Below are positions 34,227 to 43,118 of a stretch of DNA of 55,436 nucleotides, piece after piece. How positions within the stretch are numbered: position 1 is the first letter of the stretch; every line of letters begins with the position of its first letter. Below the pieces are notes generated by a model, which had not been told where the DNA came from, ran no database searches, and saw only the letters and a program-made list of their open reading frames with translations. The stretch spans positions 1 to 55,436 of the forward strand of contig CALEKY010000028.1 of the NCBI GenBank assembly GCA_937902995.1, given 5' to 3'. Source of the DNA: an uncultured Sinobacteraceae bacterium (lineage in GTDB: Bacteria > Pseudomonadota > Gammaproteobacteria > Steroidobacterales > Steroidobacteraceae). The translations under genes were made by a program, and so were the position numbers.

Positions 34227-35411
34227 ATGAATCCTGCACTGTCACGGCTCTGGCCCTACCCCTTCGAACGGCTGCGTAAATTGCTCGCGGGCGCACAACC
34301 GCCTGCGCATTTGCGACCCATTCCTCTGTACATCGGCGAGCCGCGCCACACGCCGCCTGCCTTCGTGCTCGAAGCGCTGACCGCAAACCTTCACACGCTG
34401 AACTCGTATCCCGCGTCGCAAGGATTACCGGAGTTTCGTGCAGCCGTTGCGAATTGGCTAACGCGCAGGTTTTCGCTGCCCAGCGGCTCGGTCGATCCCG
34501 AAACGATGGTGCTGCCCGCAAACGGTACGCGCGAAGCGCTCTTTGCCGTCGTGCAGGCATTGACCGATCGCACGCACAACCCTGTGGTGGCGATGCCGAA
34601 TCCGTTCTATCAGATCTACGAAGGCGCGGCGCTCCTTGCCGGTGCCGAGCCTTATTTCTTGGGCGAAAGTGGCGGCCTACCGGATCTCGACAGCGTGCCC
34701 GAATCGATTTGGCAGCGTTGCGAGCTCGTGTTTCTTTGCTCGCCGAGCAATCCGACCGGCGCGGTCGCAGGCATCGATTACCTGCGTCGCGTGCTCGAGC
34801 TCGCCGACCGATACGATTTCGTGGTCGCCTCGGATGAGTGCTACAGCGAAATCTACTTCGACGAGACCAACCCCCCGGTTGGCTTGCTCCAAGCGGCCGT
34901 GGCAGCCGGTCATTCCCAGTTCGAGCGCTGTCTCGTTTTCCACAGCTTGTCGAAGCGCTCGAGCATTCCCGGCCTGAGATCCGGCTTCATCGCGGGCGAC
35001 GCCTCGCTCATCAAACCGTTTCTGCTCTATCGCACGTATCACGGCTGTGCATTGCCGGTGCACGTGCAAAAGGCCAGCATCGCAGCTTGGAACGACGAAC
35101 AGCACGTCGCACAGAATCGCGCGCTGTATCGGGAAAAATTCGAGCGCGTGCTGCCGATTCTGCGCAGCGTCATGGACGTGCCGATGCCGCAAGCGAGCTT
35201 CTATCTCTGGCCGCACGTCGGCGACGACGAACGCTTCACCCGCGAGCTGTACGAGCGACAAAACGTCACGACGCTACCGGGCACATACCTCGCGCGCGAT
35301 GGCGTGCACGGTAACCCGGGCCGCGGTCATGTGCGCATCTCGCTGGTCGCCTCCGTCGAGGAGTGCGTCGAAGCCGCCGAGCGCATTTGCGCCTACCTCA
35401 AATCGCGGTGA
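34227..35411 (+). CDS. dapC: N-succinyldiaminopimelate aminotransferase
   Basis: DapC moves an amino group from glutamate to succinyl-keto-aminopimelate in the DAP/lysine pathway, using pyridoxal phosphate. The 394-aa class I/II aminotransferase has FLCSPSNPTGAVAGIDYLRRVLELA, SDECYSEIYFDE (Asp of the cofactor) and the Lys of HSLSKRSSIPGLRSGFIAGD that holds the cofactor, and an Arg near the C-terminus (GHVRISL). It begins with the family start MNPALSRLWPYPFERL. Neighbours glnD and dapD on the same strand support the name, as in beta- and gammaproteobacteria that use this enzyme. Confidence 0.93.
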   Translation: MNPALSRLWPYPFERLRKLLAGAQPPAHLRPIPLYIGEPRHTPPAFVLEALTANLHTLNSYPASQGLPEFRAAVANWLTRRFSLPSGSVDPETMVLPANGTREALFAVVQALTDRTHNPVVAMPNPFYQIYEGAALLAGAEPYFLGESGGLPDLDSVPESIWQRCELVFLCSPSNPTGAVAGIDYLRRVLELADRYDFVVASDECYSEIYFDETNPPVGLLQAAVAAGHSQFERCLVFHSLSKRSSIPGLRSGFIAGDASLIKPFLLYRTYHGCALPVHVQKASIAAWNDEQHVAQNRALYREKFERVLPILRSVMDVPMPQASFYLWPHVGDDERFTRELYERQNVTTLPGTYLARDGVHGNPGRGHVRISLVASVEECVEAAERICAYLKSR

Positions 35412-35500
35412 ACAAGGCGCCGGCAAGCGCCGATTCCGACTGATCTCATCGAACGACGTAGGCTAGAATCGGCCTTTCCTTTTCAACACGGCGAGCCACG

Positions 35501-36322
35501 ATGACTGCTTCACTTATCGACACGATCAATGCGGCCTTCGAGCAGCGCAACAGCCTCACGCCGAAGGATGCGCCCGCGGATATTCGCACTGCAGTGGAGG
35601 AAGCGATCGCCTTGCTCGATTCCGGTAAGGCGCGTGTGGCGGAGAAAATCGACGGCCACTGGCGCGTCAACGAATGGCTGAAGAAGGCGGTCCTGCTCTC
35701 CTTCCGACTCAACGAGAATCGCCGGATCGATGCGGGCTACACGCGGTTCTTCGACAAGGTGCCTCTGAAGCATGCGGAATACGACGACGAGAGATTTCGC
35801 GCCGACGGCGTACGCGTCGTTCCGCACGCGATCGTCAGGCGCGGTGCGTACGTCGCGCCGAACGCCGTGCTCATGCCGTCGTACGTGAACATCGGTGCTT
35901 ATGTAGGCGAAGGCACGATGGTGGATACGTGGGCAACGGTCGGCTCGTGCGCGCAGATCGGCCGCAACGTGCATTTGTCGGGCGGTGTCGGCATCGGCGG
36001 TGTGCTGGAACCTTTGCAAGCCAGCCCGACGATCATCGAGGACAACTGCTTCATCGGCGCACGCTCCGAGATCGTCGAAGGCGTCGTCGTCGAAGAAGGC
36101 TCGGTCATCTCGATGGGCGTATTCATCGGCGCCAGCACTCGTATTTACGACCGCGAAACGGGCGTCATCCTGCACGGCCGCGTCCCCGCAGGATCGGTGG
36201 TCGTTCCGGGATCGCTGCCCTCGGCGGACGGCCGTTACAGCCTGTACTGCGCAGTGATCGTGAAAAAGGTGACAGCAGAAACGCGCGCCAAGACGAGCAT
36301 CAACGAGCTGCTGCGCGAATAA
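35501..36322 (+). CDS. dapD: tetrahydrodipicolinate N-succinyltransferase
   Basis: DapD adds a succinyl group to tetrahydrodipicolinate, opening the succinylase branch to DAP and lysine. The 273-aa product has the N-terminal helical domain (DTINAAFEQRNSLTP) and the hexapeptide-repeat beta-helix (RRGAYVAPNAVLMPSYVNIGAYVGEGTMVDTWATVGSCAQIG), and the GVLEPLQASPTIIEDNCFIGARSE segment typical of DapD. It ends the map-glnD-dapC-dapD run; a hairpin terminator follows. Confidence 0.98.
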   Translation: MTASLIDTINAAFEQRNSLTPKDAPADIRTAVEEAIALLDSGKARVAEKIDGHWRVNEWLKKAVLLSFRLNENRRIDAGYTRFFDKVPLKHAEYDDERFRADGVRVVPHAIVRRGAYVAPNAVLMPSYVNIGAYVGEGTMVDTWATVGSCAQIGRNVHLSGGVGIGGVLEPLQASPTIIEDNCFIGARSEIVEGVVVEEGSVISMGVFIGASTRIYDRETGVILHGRVPAGSVVVPGSLPSADGRYSLYCAVIVKKVTAETRAKTSINELLRE

Positions 36323-36334
36323 GGAATGGAAAGT

Positions 36335-36358
36335 GCGACGTGGCCTTCGCCACGTCGC
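36335..36358. terminator. bidirectional terminator between dapD and pstB
   Basis: GCGACGTGGC (36335-36344) with GCCACGTCGC (36349-36358), a perfect 10-bp stem and CTTC loop, between two convergent genes. No long U-tract follows, so strength is uncertain. Confidence 0.65.
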
Positions 36359-36367
36359 CTGCCTCGA

Positions 36368-37270
36368 TCAGCCGTAGCGACCTGTGATGTAGTCTTCGGT
36401 CGCCTTCTTGCTCGGGTTCGTGAAGATTTTCGCGGCCTCGTCGAACTCGATGATCTCGCCCAAGTACATGAAGGCCGTGTAGTCGGAAACGCGCGCAGCC
36501 TGCTGCATGTTGTGCGTGACGATCAGCACCGTGACGCGGTCACGCAAGGTCGAGATGAGCTCCTCGATCTTTGCCGTCGCAATTGGATCGAGCGCCGACG
36601 TGGGCTCGTCGAACAGCAGAATTTCCGGCGTCGTGGCCAGCGCGCGCGCAATACACAACCGCTGCATCTGACCGCCCGACAGCGCGAGCGCGGAATCGTC
36701 CAAGCGATCCTTCACTTCGTCCCACAACGCTGCGCCGCGAAGGGCTTTCTCGACCTCCTCGGCCAGCGTTGCACGGCTGCGCACACCCCGCAGACGCAAG
36801 CCATAGGCGACGTTCTCGAAAATCGATTTCGGAAACGGGTTCGGCTTCTGGAACACCATGCCGATCCGCATGCGCACCTCGATCGGATCGACGCCTGGGC
36901 CGACCAGATTCAACTTGTCCGGATACAGCGTAATGCTGCCTTCGTAGCGTGTGTTCGGTTGCAAATCGTGCATGCGGTTGAAACACCGCAAGAACGTGCT
37001 CTTACCGCAGCCGGAGGGACCGATGAGCGCCGTGACCTGTTTGTCGGCGATCGGAATCGTCAGATTCTTCAGCGCACGGTGTTCGCCGTAATAGAAGTTC
37101 AAGTTCTCGACGGCGGCCTTGACGTGGGGCGGCTTCACTTTCCGCGTATCGTCGACCGTGATCGAGATTCGCGGTCCGGTGGCTTGTCCGGCCGCAGGGC
37201 TCTGCTCGTTGGTGTCTTGCAAAGACGTCTCCTGCACAGGGCGCGAGGATGGAGTCAGCGTCGTCGCCAT
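36368..37270 (-). CDS. pstB: phosphate ABC transporter ATPase
   Basis: PstB powers high-affinity phosphate import and, with PhoU and PhoR, signals phosphate plenty. The 300-aa product (from the ATG at 37270) has Walker A GPSGCGKST, the Q-loop region, the signature LSGGQMQRL, Walker B ILLFDEPTSALDP and the switch His of LIVTHNMQQA. The N-terminus (about residues 1-40) is a longer Thr/Ser/Pro-rich lead than the usual 257-aa form. A GTG start at 37312 has GAGGG upstream and would add 14 residues; I prefer the ATG but cannot exclude it. It follows pstA by 103 nt. Confidence 0.96.
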   Translation of the reverse strand: MATTLTPSSRPVQETSLQDTNEQSPAAGQATGPRISITVDDTRKVKPPHVKAAVENLNFYYGEHRALKNLTIPIADKQVTALIGPSGCGKSTFLRCFNRMHDLQPNTRYEGSITLYPDKLNLVGPGVDPIEVRMRIGMVFQKPNPFPKSIFENVAYGLRLRGVRSRATLAEEVEKALRGAALWDEVKDRLDDSALALSGGQMQRLCIARALATTPEILLFDEPTSALDPIATAKIEELISTLRDRVTVLIVTHNMQQAARVSDYTAFMYLGEIIEFDEAAKIFTNPSKKATEDYITGRYG

Positions 37271-37373
37271 AATGGTATCCAAAACCTCATGCCACGCGCG
37301 CAGGCGCAGCACTCACCCTCAAACTACCGGGACGCGTCGTTGGGGTCCGTTCGGAGATTGTCACGACGATCCC

Positions 37374-38312
37374 TCACCAATTGATCTTCTTGCGGTACCG
37401 ATAACGGATCCAGATCGCAACGCCGTTCATGAGCAGCGTCATTCCGAGCAGAATGGCGCCGGCTGCAGCGGCGTTGGCCTGGAACTCGGGATCCGGGCGT
37501 GACACCCAATTGAACATCTGGATCGGCATCGCCGTGAACGGGTCCTTCAGCCACTCGAAGGACAGGAAAGGAAACTCCCCCTTGACCGGCGACTGAGGCA
37601 GAAAGGCGATGAAGCTCAACGCACCGATCGTAATGATGGGCGCGGTCTCGCCGATGGCACGCGAAAGCCCCAGGATCATGCCGGTCAGTATGCCGCCCGT
37701 GGAATACGGCAACACGTGATCCTTCGTCACCTCCCAACGCGTCGCACCGAGACCGTAAGCGGCTTCGCGAATTGCGTTGGGAACGGCACGAATCGCCTCG
37801 CGCGTCGCCACGATCACGATCGGCAGGATCAGCAACGCCAGCGTGAACCCGGCAGCCGCAATGCTCTGGCCCAGATCGAACTGATACACGAACAATCCGA
37901 GCGCCAGCAGTCCGTAGACGATCGACGGCACGCCCGCAAGATTCGTCACATTGATTTCGATGATGGCCGTAAACCAGTTCTTCGGCGCGTACTCCTCTAG
38001 ATAAATCGCCGCAGCCACGCCGACCGGCACGGCACAGAACGCGGTGACGAGCATGATGAGCGACGTGCCGACCCAAGCCGCCAAGATTCCGGCGCGCTCG
38101 GGTTTGCGCGATGCGAAGTTCGTGAAGAAATCCCAGCCGAAACGCGGCGCGCCGTCGCGAATCAGATCGATGAACAACACGGCCAGAATCGCCAGACACG
38201 CCAGCATGACGATGAGCCCGACGATGACGAAGAGCTGATCGATCAGCTTGCGGCGCGACAGATCCTGCCGAAGCGCATCGATATCGCGATACGAGGCCGA
38301 CGATGTGCTCAT
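37374..38312 (-). CDS. pstA: phosphate ABC transporter permease PstA
   Basis: One of the two channel subunits of the phosphate importer. The 312-aa product has six membrane segments and the coupling-loop region IPNAIREAAYGLGATRWEVTKDHVLPYSTGGILTG. The ATG at 38312 overlaps the pstC stop by one base (TGATG) and the ribosome binding site GGGAGG lies inside the end of pstC, so pstC and pstA are coupled. A longer reading in the same frame, to 39032, only shadows pstC. Confidence 0.97.
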   Translation of the reverse strand: MSTSSASYRDIDALRQDLSRRKLIDQLFVIVGLIVMLACLAILAVLFIDLIRDGAPRFGWDFFTNFASRKPERAGILAAWVGTSLIMLVTAFCAVPVGVAAAIYLEEYAPKNWFTAIIEINVTNLAGVPSIVYGLLALGLFVYQFDLGQSIAAAGFTLALLILPIVIVATREAIRAVPNAIREAAYGLGATRWEVTKDHVLPYSTGGILTGMILGLSRAIGETAPIITIGALSFIAFLPQSPVKGEFPFLSFEWLKDPFTAMPIQMFNWVSRPDPEFQANAAAAGAILLGMTLLMNGVAIWIRYRYRKKINW

Positions 38313-39250
38313 CAGTAGGCCTCCCGGAAGCGGCGCGTCAACGAAAAGCCGATGACGTTGAAGACCAGCGTAATTGCCATGAGCACGAGACCAGCAGCGA
38401 AGATGCTCTGATAGCCGATGCTGCCGTGTGGCAGGTCGCCGAGACTCACCTGCACGATATACGCCGTGATCGTCGCCGCGGGTTCGCGAGGATCGAACGT
38501 GAAGTTCGGCTGCATGCCGGCCGCAATGGCGACGACCATCGTCTCGCCGACGGCACGCGAGATCCCGAGAATGAAAGCCGCCGCAAGACCCGAGAATGCG
38601 CCCGGCACGACGACACGCAATGCGGTTTGCAGCCGCGTCGCTCCCATCGCATAGGAACCTTCGCGCATGTAACGGGGCACGGCGCGCATCGCATCCTCGC
38701 TCAACGAGCTCACGTACGGCACGATCATCAAGCCGATGACCAATCCGGCGCTCAGCATGTTGAAGCCGGGCAGCTCGGGAATAAGCTTCTGCAGCACCGG
38801 CGTCACCATCGTCAGTGCGAAGTAGCCGTACACGACGGTTGGCACTGCACCGAGCAGTTCCAGGATGGGCTTCACCGTCTCGCGCACCTGAGTGGGTGCA
38901 AACTCGCTGAGATAGATCGCGATCGTGGTCCCGAGCGGAACAGCCACCGCGAGCGCGACGAGCGTCGTCGTGAGCGTGCCGGCCACGAGCGGCAGAATGC
39001 CGTAGTGCGCGTCCGCGAAGAGCGGCGTCCACATCGTGTCGGTGAAGAACTCGACCAGCGAAACGTGCTCGAAGAACGCACTCGACTCAATGAGCAGGAT
39101 CGCCACGATCGCGATGGTCGTGAAGACGGCCACGAGCCCGGCCAGGAGCAGGAAGCTCTCGACGACTCGATCACGCAGCTTGCGATACCGCAAAGCCGAA
39201 CGCGAGATCACTGATTTCGAGATCGCCTCGTTCAAATTCGAACCCTTCAA
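38312..39250 (-). CDS. pstC: phosphate ABC transporter permease PstC
   Basis: The other channel subunit. The 312-aa product has six membrane segments with the PstC-specific cytoplasmic coupling loop SLSEDAMRAVPRYMREGSYAMGATRLQTALRVVVP and the motif PTVVYGYFAL. The distal third keeps ISRAVGETMVVAIAAG. It follows pstS by 136 nt, with a hairpin in the gap, and precedes pstA with a one-base overlap. Confidence 0.97.
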   Translation of the reverse strand: MKGSNLNEAISKSVISRSALRYRKLRDRVVESFLLLAGLVAVFTTIAIVAILLIESSAFFEHVSLVEFFTDTMWTPLFADAHYGILPLVAGTLTTTLVALAVAVPLGTTIAIYLSEFAPTQVRETVKPILELLGAVPTVVYGYFALTMVTPVLQKLIPELPGFNMLSAGLVIGLMIVPYVSSLSEDAMRAVPRYMREGSYAMGATRLQTALRVVVPGAFSGLAAAFILGISRAVGETMVVAIAAGMQPNFTFDPREPAATITAYIVQVSLGDLPHGSIGYQSIFAAGLVLMAITLVFNVIGFSLTRRFREAY

Positions 39251-39278
39251 AACGGCAGCTTTTATTGCCGCCCGGACG

Positions 39279-39312
39279 AAAGTGCGCCCGCCACGAACGC
39301 GGGGCGCACTTT
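39279..39312 (-). terminator. intercistronic hairpin between pstS and pstC
   Basis: AAAGTGCGCCC (39279-39289) pairs with GGGCGCACTTT (39302-39312), 11 bp around a 12-nt loop. In many pst operons such a hairpin makes the distal genes less abundant than the pstS message; this is the likely role here, since only a short U-tail follows. Confidence 0.65.
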
Positions 39313-39386
39313 AATCGCTGACGGGCAGCTACGTCGACGTTGATTTTCGGTCACTTTTTCTTCATGGCCACGAACGGCGCGCCCCT

Positions 39387-40385
39387 TCAAAGCTTCGCCT
39401 CGCGCGCCAGCAGCGCCTCGACTGTGACGCCCACTTCTGGAACGCCGCCGAACACAGTGCCGAGCTTGCGCTTCGCGAACTGCTCGAGCGCGATCCGGTA
39501 AGCCTCGGCCGGCAAGGGAACATAGCCCACTTCTTTCGCCAGCTCGGGACCATCGGTCATGTAGAAACGCACGAATTCGGCCACCTCGGGACGCTCCGCG
39601 GCAGCATCGCGTACATAGATGAAGAGCGGACGCGAGAGCGGCTCGTAACTGCCGTCGACGACCGTCGCCAAGCTCGGCGCGATTGCCTTGCCGGCCGAGT
39701 TGACGATCGGCACGGCCCGGATACGCGCTTGGTTACCCGCGAAATATGCGTAGCCGAAATAGCCGAGCGCCCCTTTGTTCGAGCTCACGCCCTGCACGAG
39801 CACGTTGTCGTCCTCGCTCGCCTGATAGTCGGTGCGGCTCGATTTCGACTTGCCGACGATAGCCTCGGTGAAGTAATCGAACGTGCCGGAATCGGCGCCG
39901 GGTCCGAACAGGAGCAGCGGCTCATCGGGGAAATCCGCACGCACGTGGCTCCACTTGGTGATCTTTCCTTGCGCGGCCGGCTCCCAAATCTTCTTGAGCT
40001 CCGCAGGCGTCAGCGACTTCGCCCACGTGTTCTGAGGATTGACGACCACCGTGAGCGCATCGAAAGCCACCGGCAGCTCGATGTACTTCACCCCCGCCTT
40101 GCGGCACGCCTCCATTTCTTCTTTCAGAATCGGCCGGGAAGCATTTGAAATGTCCGTCTCTCCGCGGCAAAACCGTTTGAAACCGCCGCCCGTTCCGGAG
40201 ATACCGACCGTCACGCGAACCTTGCCGCGCTTGGCGATCTGAAACTCTTCCGCCACCGCTTCGGCGATCGGAAACACAGTGCTCGAGCCGTCGATCTTGA
40301 TGACGCTCTGCGCTACCGCCGGCTGGGCTCCGAGCGATGCCAATCCGACCAGAATGGGCGCACTCCACATTCGCAACGACTTCAT
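39387..40385 (-). CDS. pstS: phosphate-binding periplasmic protein PstS
   Basis: PstS catches phosphate in the periplasm for PstCAB. The 332-aa product has a signal peptide (about residues 1-25, ending AVA) and the binding-lobe motifs KIDGSSTVFPIAEAVAEEF, SGTGGGFKRFCRGETDISNASRPI and GADSGTFDYFTEAIVG. These phosphate-site segments (TGGG and DSGT) are typical of the PstS family. The ATG at 40385 has AGGAG about 7 nt upstream. A Pho box with the right spacing lies at 40454-40472, so PhoB control is expected. Confidence 0.95.
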   Translation of the reverse strand: MKSLRMWSAPILVGLASLGAQPAVAQSVIKIDGSSTVFPIAEAVAEEFQIAKRGKVRVTVGISGTGGGFKRFCRGETDISNASRPILKEEMEACRKAGVKYIELPVAFDALTVVVNPQNTWAKSLTPAELKKIWEPAAQGKITKWSHVRADFPDEPLLLFGPGADSGTFDYFTEAIVGKSKSSRTDYQASEDDNVLVQGVSSNKGALGYFGYAYFAGNQARIRAVPIVNSAGKAIAPSLATVVDGSYEPLSRPLFIYVRDAAAERPEVAEFVRFYMTDGPELAKEVGYVPLPAEAYRIALEQFAKRKLGTVFGGVPEVGVTVEALLAREAKL

Positions 40386-40438
40386 CGCCACTCCTCGAAC
40401 GATGCGGCAGCGAAGGCCGCGCCGCTTCACGGGGCAGA

Positions 40439-40472
40439 AGTGTGGCGGCGTTTCATTACAGACATATGACAC
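40439..40472 (-). promoter_or_regulatory. Pho box / PhoB-dependent promoter of pstS
   Basis: GTGTCAT (40472-40466), 4 nt, CTGTAAT (40461-40455), 10 nt, then CACACT (40444-40439) at the -10 position, 54 nt before the ATG. The two 7-mers match the CTGTCAT direct repeats of the PhoB consensus at 6 of 7 positions each, with the 11-nt period. The -10 match is weak. The same layout is found upstream of the porin and of phoB. Confidence 0.75.
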
Positions 40473-40572
40473 GAGCACGGCTGTTTGGAGCGCATCGACG
40501 ACGCGACCCTTGCCGCTGCCGACTGCCTTCGTTATAAGTCGCGCCTCCCTCGACCCACCCGGAGCTGCGCAC

Positions 40573-41724
40573 TTGTCCACGCCCGACGCGTCTGCCGAAA
40601 CCCTGGCACTGACCTGCGAACTGATCCGGCGTCCGTCCGTGAGCCCCGACGATCAGGGATGCCTGCAAGTCATCGGTGCACGACTCGAAGCGTTGGGCTT
40701 CAACGTGGAACGTATGCCGTTCGGCCCGGTGGAGAACATCTGGGCACGTCGAGGCAACAGCCGCCCGGTACTCTGTTTCGCGGGTCACACGGACGTCGTG
40801 CCGACGGGTCCTCGCGAGGAGTGGCACACCGATCCGTTCGAGCCGGTCATCAAGGACGGCATTCTGTACGGCCGCGGCGCCGCCGATATGAAGAGCGGGC
40901 TCGCCGCAATGATCACGGCCACGGAGCGCTTCGTCGCCCGCTATCCGCAACACGCCGGCACGATTGCTTTCTTACTGACAAGTGACGAGGAAGGCCCGTC
41001 GGTCGACGGCACGCGGCGAGTCATGGAAGTACTGAACGCCCGGGAAGAGAAAATCGACTGGTGCATCGTCGGCGAACCGACGAGCAGCGAGACCCTCGGC
41101 GACATGGTGAAGATCGGCCGTCGCGGCTCGTTGTCCGGCAAGCTCACGGTGCATGGCATTCAGGGTCACGTTGCCTATCCGCATCTTGCGGAGAATCCCG
41201 TCCACGCGGTCGCGCCGGCCCTTGCCGAGCTCGCGAGCCGCACCTGGGACAAGGGCAACGAGTTCTTCCAGCCGACGACATTTCAGATTTCGAACATCAG
41301 CGCCGGCACGGGCGCACCGAACGTCATTCCGGGCGAGCTCAAGGCGCGCTTCAACATCCGTTTCTCCACGGAGCAAACGGTCGAGCGCCTGCAGCAGACG
41401 ATCACCGAGATCCTCGACCGGCACAAGGTGAACTACACGCTCGAATGGTTCGTGTCGGGGCTGCCGTTCTTTACCCCGCCCGGCAAGTTGTCCGATGCCG
41501 TGCAACGCGCCGTGCAGGAACACGTCGGCCGTACACCGGAATTGTCGACGACGGGCGGCACTTCGGATGGACGGTTCATTGCGCCGACCGGCGCGCAAGT
41601 CGTGGAGCTCGGCGTCGTCAATGCGACGATCCACAAAGTGAACGAATGCGTGCGCGTCGCGGATATCGGAACGCTGTCGAAGATCTACGAGCGCATCATG
41701 GAGCTGCTGCTCGTCGAGCCCTAG
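40573..41724 (+). CDS. dapE: succinyl-diaminopimelate desuccinylase
   Basis: DapE removes succinate from N-succinyl-LL-DAP, giving LL-DAP for cell wall and lysine. It uses two zinc ions. The 383-aa product has FAGHTDVVPTGP, GRGAADMKSGLAAM, TSDEEGPSVDGTRRVM and CIVGEPTSSETLGDMVKIGRRGSLSGKL with the usual metal ligands, and the dimer lid domain (about 180-290). The start is a TTG at 40573 preceded by GGAG at 10 nt; no in-frame ATG gives the expected MSTPDASAETLALTCELI beginning. It continues the lysine pathway of dapC and dapD, from which it is cut off by the pst block. Confidence 0.94.
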   Translation: MSTPDASAETLALTCELIRRPSVSPDDQGCLQVIGARLEALGFNVERMPFGPVENIWARRGNSRPVLCFAGHTDVVPTGPREEWHTDPFEPVIKDGILYGRGAADMKSGLAAMITATERFVARYPQHAGTIAFLLTSDEEGPSVDGTRRVMEVLNAREEKIDWCIVGEPTSSETLGDMVKIGRRGSLSGKLTVHGIQGHVAYPHLAENPVHAVAPALAELASRTWDKGNEFFQPTTFQISNISAGTGAPNVIPGELKARFNIRFSTEQTVERLQQTITEILDRHKVNYTLEWFVSGLPFFTPPGKLSDAVQRAVQEHVGRTPELSTTGGTSDGRFIAPTGAQVVELGVVNATIHKVNECVRVADIGTLSKIYERIMELLLVEP

Positions 41725-41741
41725 ACGAGGCAGCTAGCGGA

Positions 41742-42233
41742 TCAAGTCGTGCGCCGGAAGTTGGCGAAGACCGCCCAGCCGGCGAGCACGACCAAGCTGA
41801 TCAAAACCCACCACGGCATCGACAGGCCGAAGAATTGCCAATCGACCTTCCCGCACTCGCCAGAACCGGTCAGCACCTTCGCGACCACTTCGGTGAGCGG
41901 CATGATGTCGAGCAGAAAGTCGAGATCGGCGCCGCACGCCGCCACCGTGCCCGGCGGCTGCGCTTGAATCCACACGTGCCGTGCAGCGATACCGATACCG
42001 CCCGCGGCAGCGAGCACGATGAGCCCGCCATATATACGCGCGCCGAGCGTACCTCTCGGATTGTGAAGCGCCGCGATCAGAAACAGCACGCCGACCGCGA
42101 TGACGGCAACGCGCTGAAAGATGCACAGCGGGCAGGGCTTGAGGCCCAGCACATGCTCCGCGTACAGCGCATAGGCCATGAGCGCCACGCAAGCTAGGAA
42201 CCCGAGGCCATTGGCAAGCCGACGATTGAGCAT
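41742..42233 (-). CDS. dsbB: disulfide bond formation protein DsbB
   Basis: DsbB reoxidises DsbA in the periplasm and passes electrons to quinone in the inner membrane. The 163-aa product has four membrane segments, the redox pair CPLC (34-37) in the first periplasmic loop and a second pair, Cys100 and Cys127, in the second. Its start follows phoU by 72 nt on the same strand; whether it shares the transcript is unclear. No DsbA gene lies in the window. Confidence 0.95.
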   Translation of the reverse strand: MLNRRLANGLGFLACVALMAYALYAEHVLGLKPCPLCIFQRVAVIAVGVLFLIAALHNPRGTLGARIYGGLIVLAAAGGIGIAARHVWIQAQPPGTVAACGADLDFLLDIMPLTEVVAKVLTGSGECGKVDWQFFGLSMPWWVLISLVVLAGWAVFANFRRTT

Positions 42234-42305
42234 GATGTTCAGTCAGGTCGAAGGAGCGCCCGATTATCCAATTAGGCAGGCCGCTCGTCCCAGGGGACCG
42301 CTCCT

Positions 42306-43049
42306 TCAGCTACCCCGATTGCGCTGGACGCGCGCCTGGATGTGCTCCTCGACATCCTCGAGTGCGACGTGGCGAATGTCCTTGCCGTACACCATGTAAA
42401 TGACGTACTCGCAGACGTTCTTGGCGTGATCGCCGATCCGCTCGAGCGCCCGCGCAACCCAAAGCACGTCCAGACCGCGGCGAATCGTGCGCGGATCTTC
42501 CATCATGAACGTGATGATCTGCCGCTGAATCGACTCGTATTCCTCGTCGACGAGCCGATCCTTCTTGGCGACGGCGACGGCCGCTTCGGGATCCATACGC
42601 GCAAATGCATCCAGCGCTTCGTGGACCATGTCTCCCACGATGCGTCCCAGGTGCTTGATCTCGCGGTAACGGTCCGCCGGACGCTCGACCGAGGCAAGCC
42701 GCGAACCGATGAAACCGATCTTCTCGGCTTCATCGCCGATGCGCTCGAGATCCGTGATCGTCTTGATCACGGCAACGATCAACCGCAGGTCGCTGGCTGC
42801 AGGGCTGCGTGTAGCCAGAATGCGGCTGCAATCCTCGTCGATCGCCACCTCCATGGCATTGACTTTCTGATCGCCGAGCGCGACCTGCTCGCCCAACCGG
42901 CTGTCGCCTTCGACGAGCGCCTGGACGGCCTGCTTGAGTTGCTCCTCCACGAGGCCGCCCATGCGCAGCACGTTCGTACGCACGCGCTCGAGGTCGTCGT
43001 TGTACCGACTCAGAATGTGATGAGACAGATCGGACTTTTCCATGAGCAT
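42306..43049 (-). CDS. phoU: phosphate signalling protein PhoU
   Basis: PhoU helps turn off PhoR when phosphate is plentiful. The 247-aa helical product has the two repeats of the PhoU family, each with conserved residues such as EEDCSRILATRSPAASDLRLIVAVIKTITDLERIGDEAEKI and IERIGDHAKNVCEYVIYMVYGKDIRH with metal-binding acidic and His residues. ATG 43049 or 43043 may start the gene; the second has GAAGAG at a better distance. It lies 69 nt behind the porin and probably shares the porin's Pho promoter, rather than that of pstSCAB as in E. coli. Confidence 0.96.
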   Translation of the reverse strand: MLMEKSDLSHHILSRYNDDLERVRTNVLRMGGLVEEQLKQAVQALVEGDSRLGEQVALGDQKVNAMEVAIDEDCSRILATRSPAASDLRLIVAVIKTITDLERIGDEAEKIGFIGSRLASVERPADRYREIKHLGRIVGDMVHEALDAFARMDPEAAVAVAKKDRLVDEEYESIQRQIITFMMEDPRTIRRGLDVLWVARALERIGDHAKNVCEYVIYMVYGKDIRHVALEDVEEHIQARVQRNRGS

Positions 43050-43118
43050 CTCTTCGCAAGCCGCATGTTGCTGTATACCCTGCGGTTCGAGACGACCGCA
43101 AGCGTAGCCCCTAACTCG

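Noticed and set aside
37374..39032. A 552-aa reading of pstA extended over pstC
   Set aside because: The added part is a shadow of pstC; the one-base overlap TGATG at 38310-38314 fixes the start of pstA.
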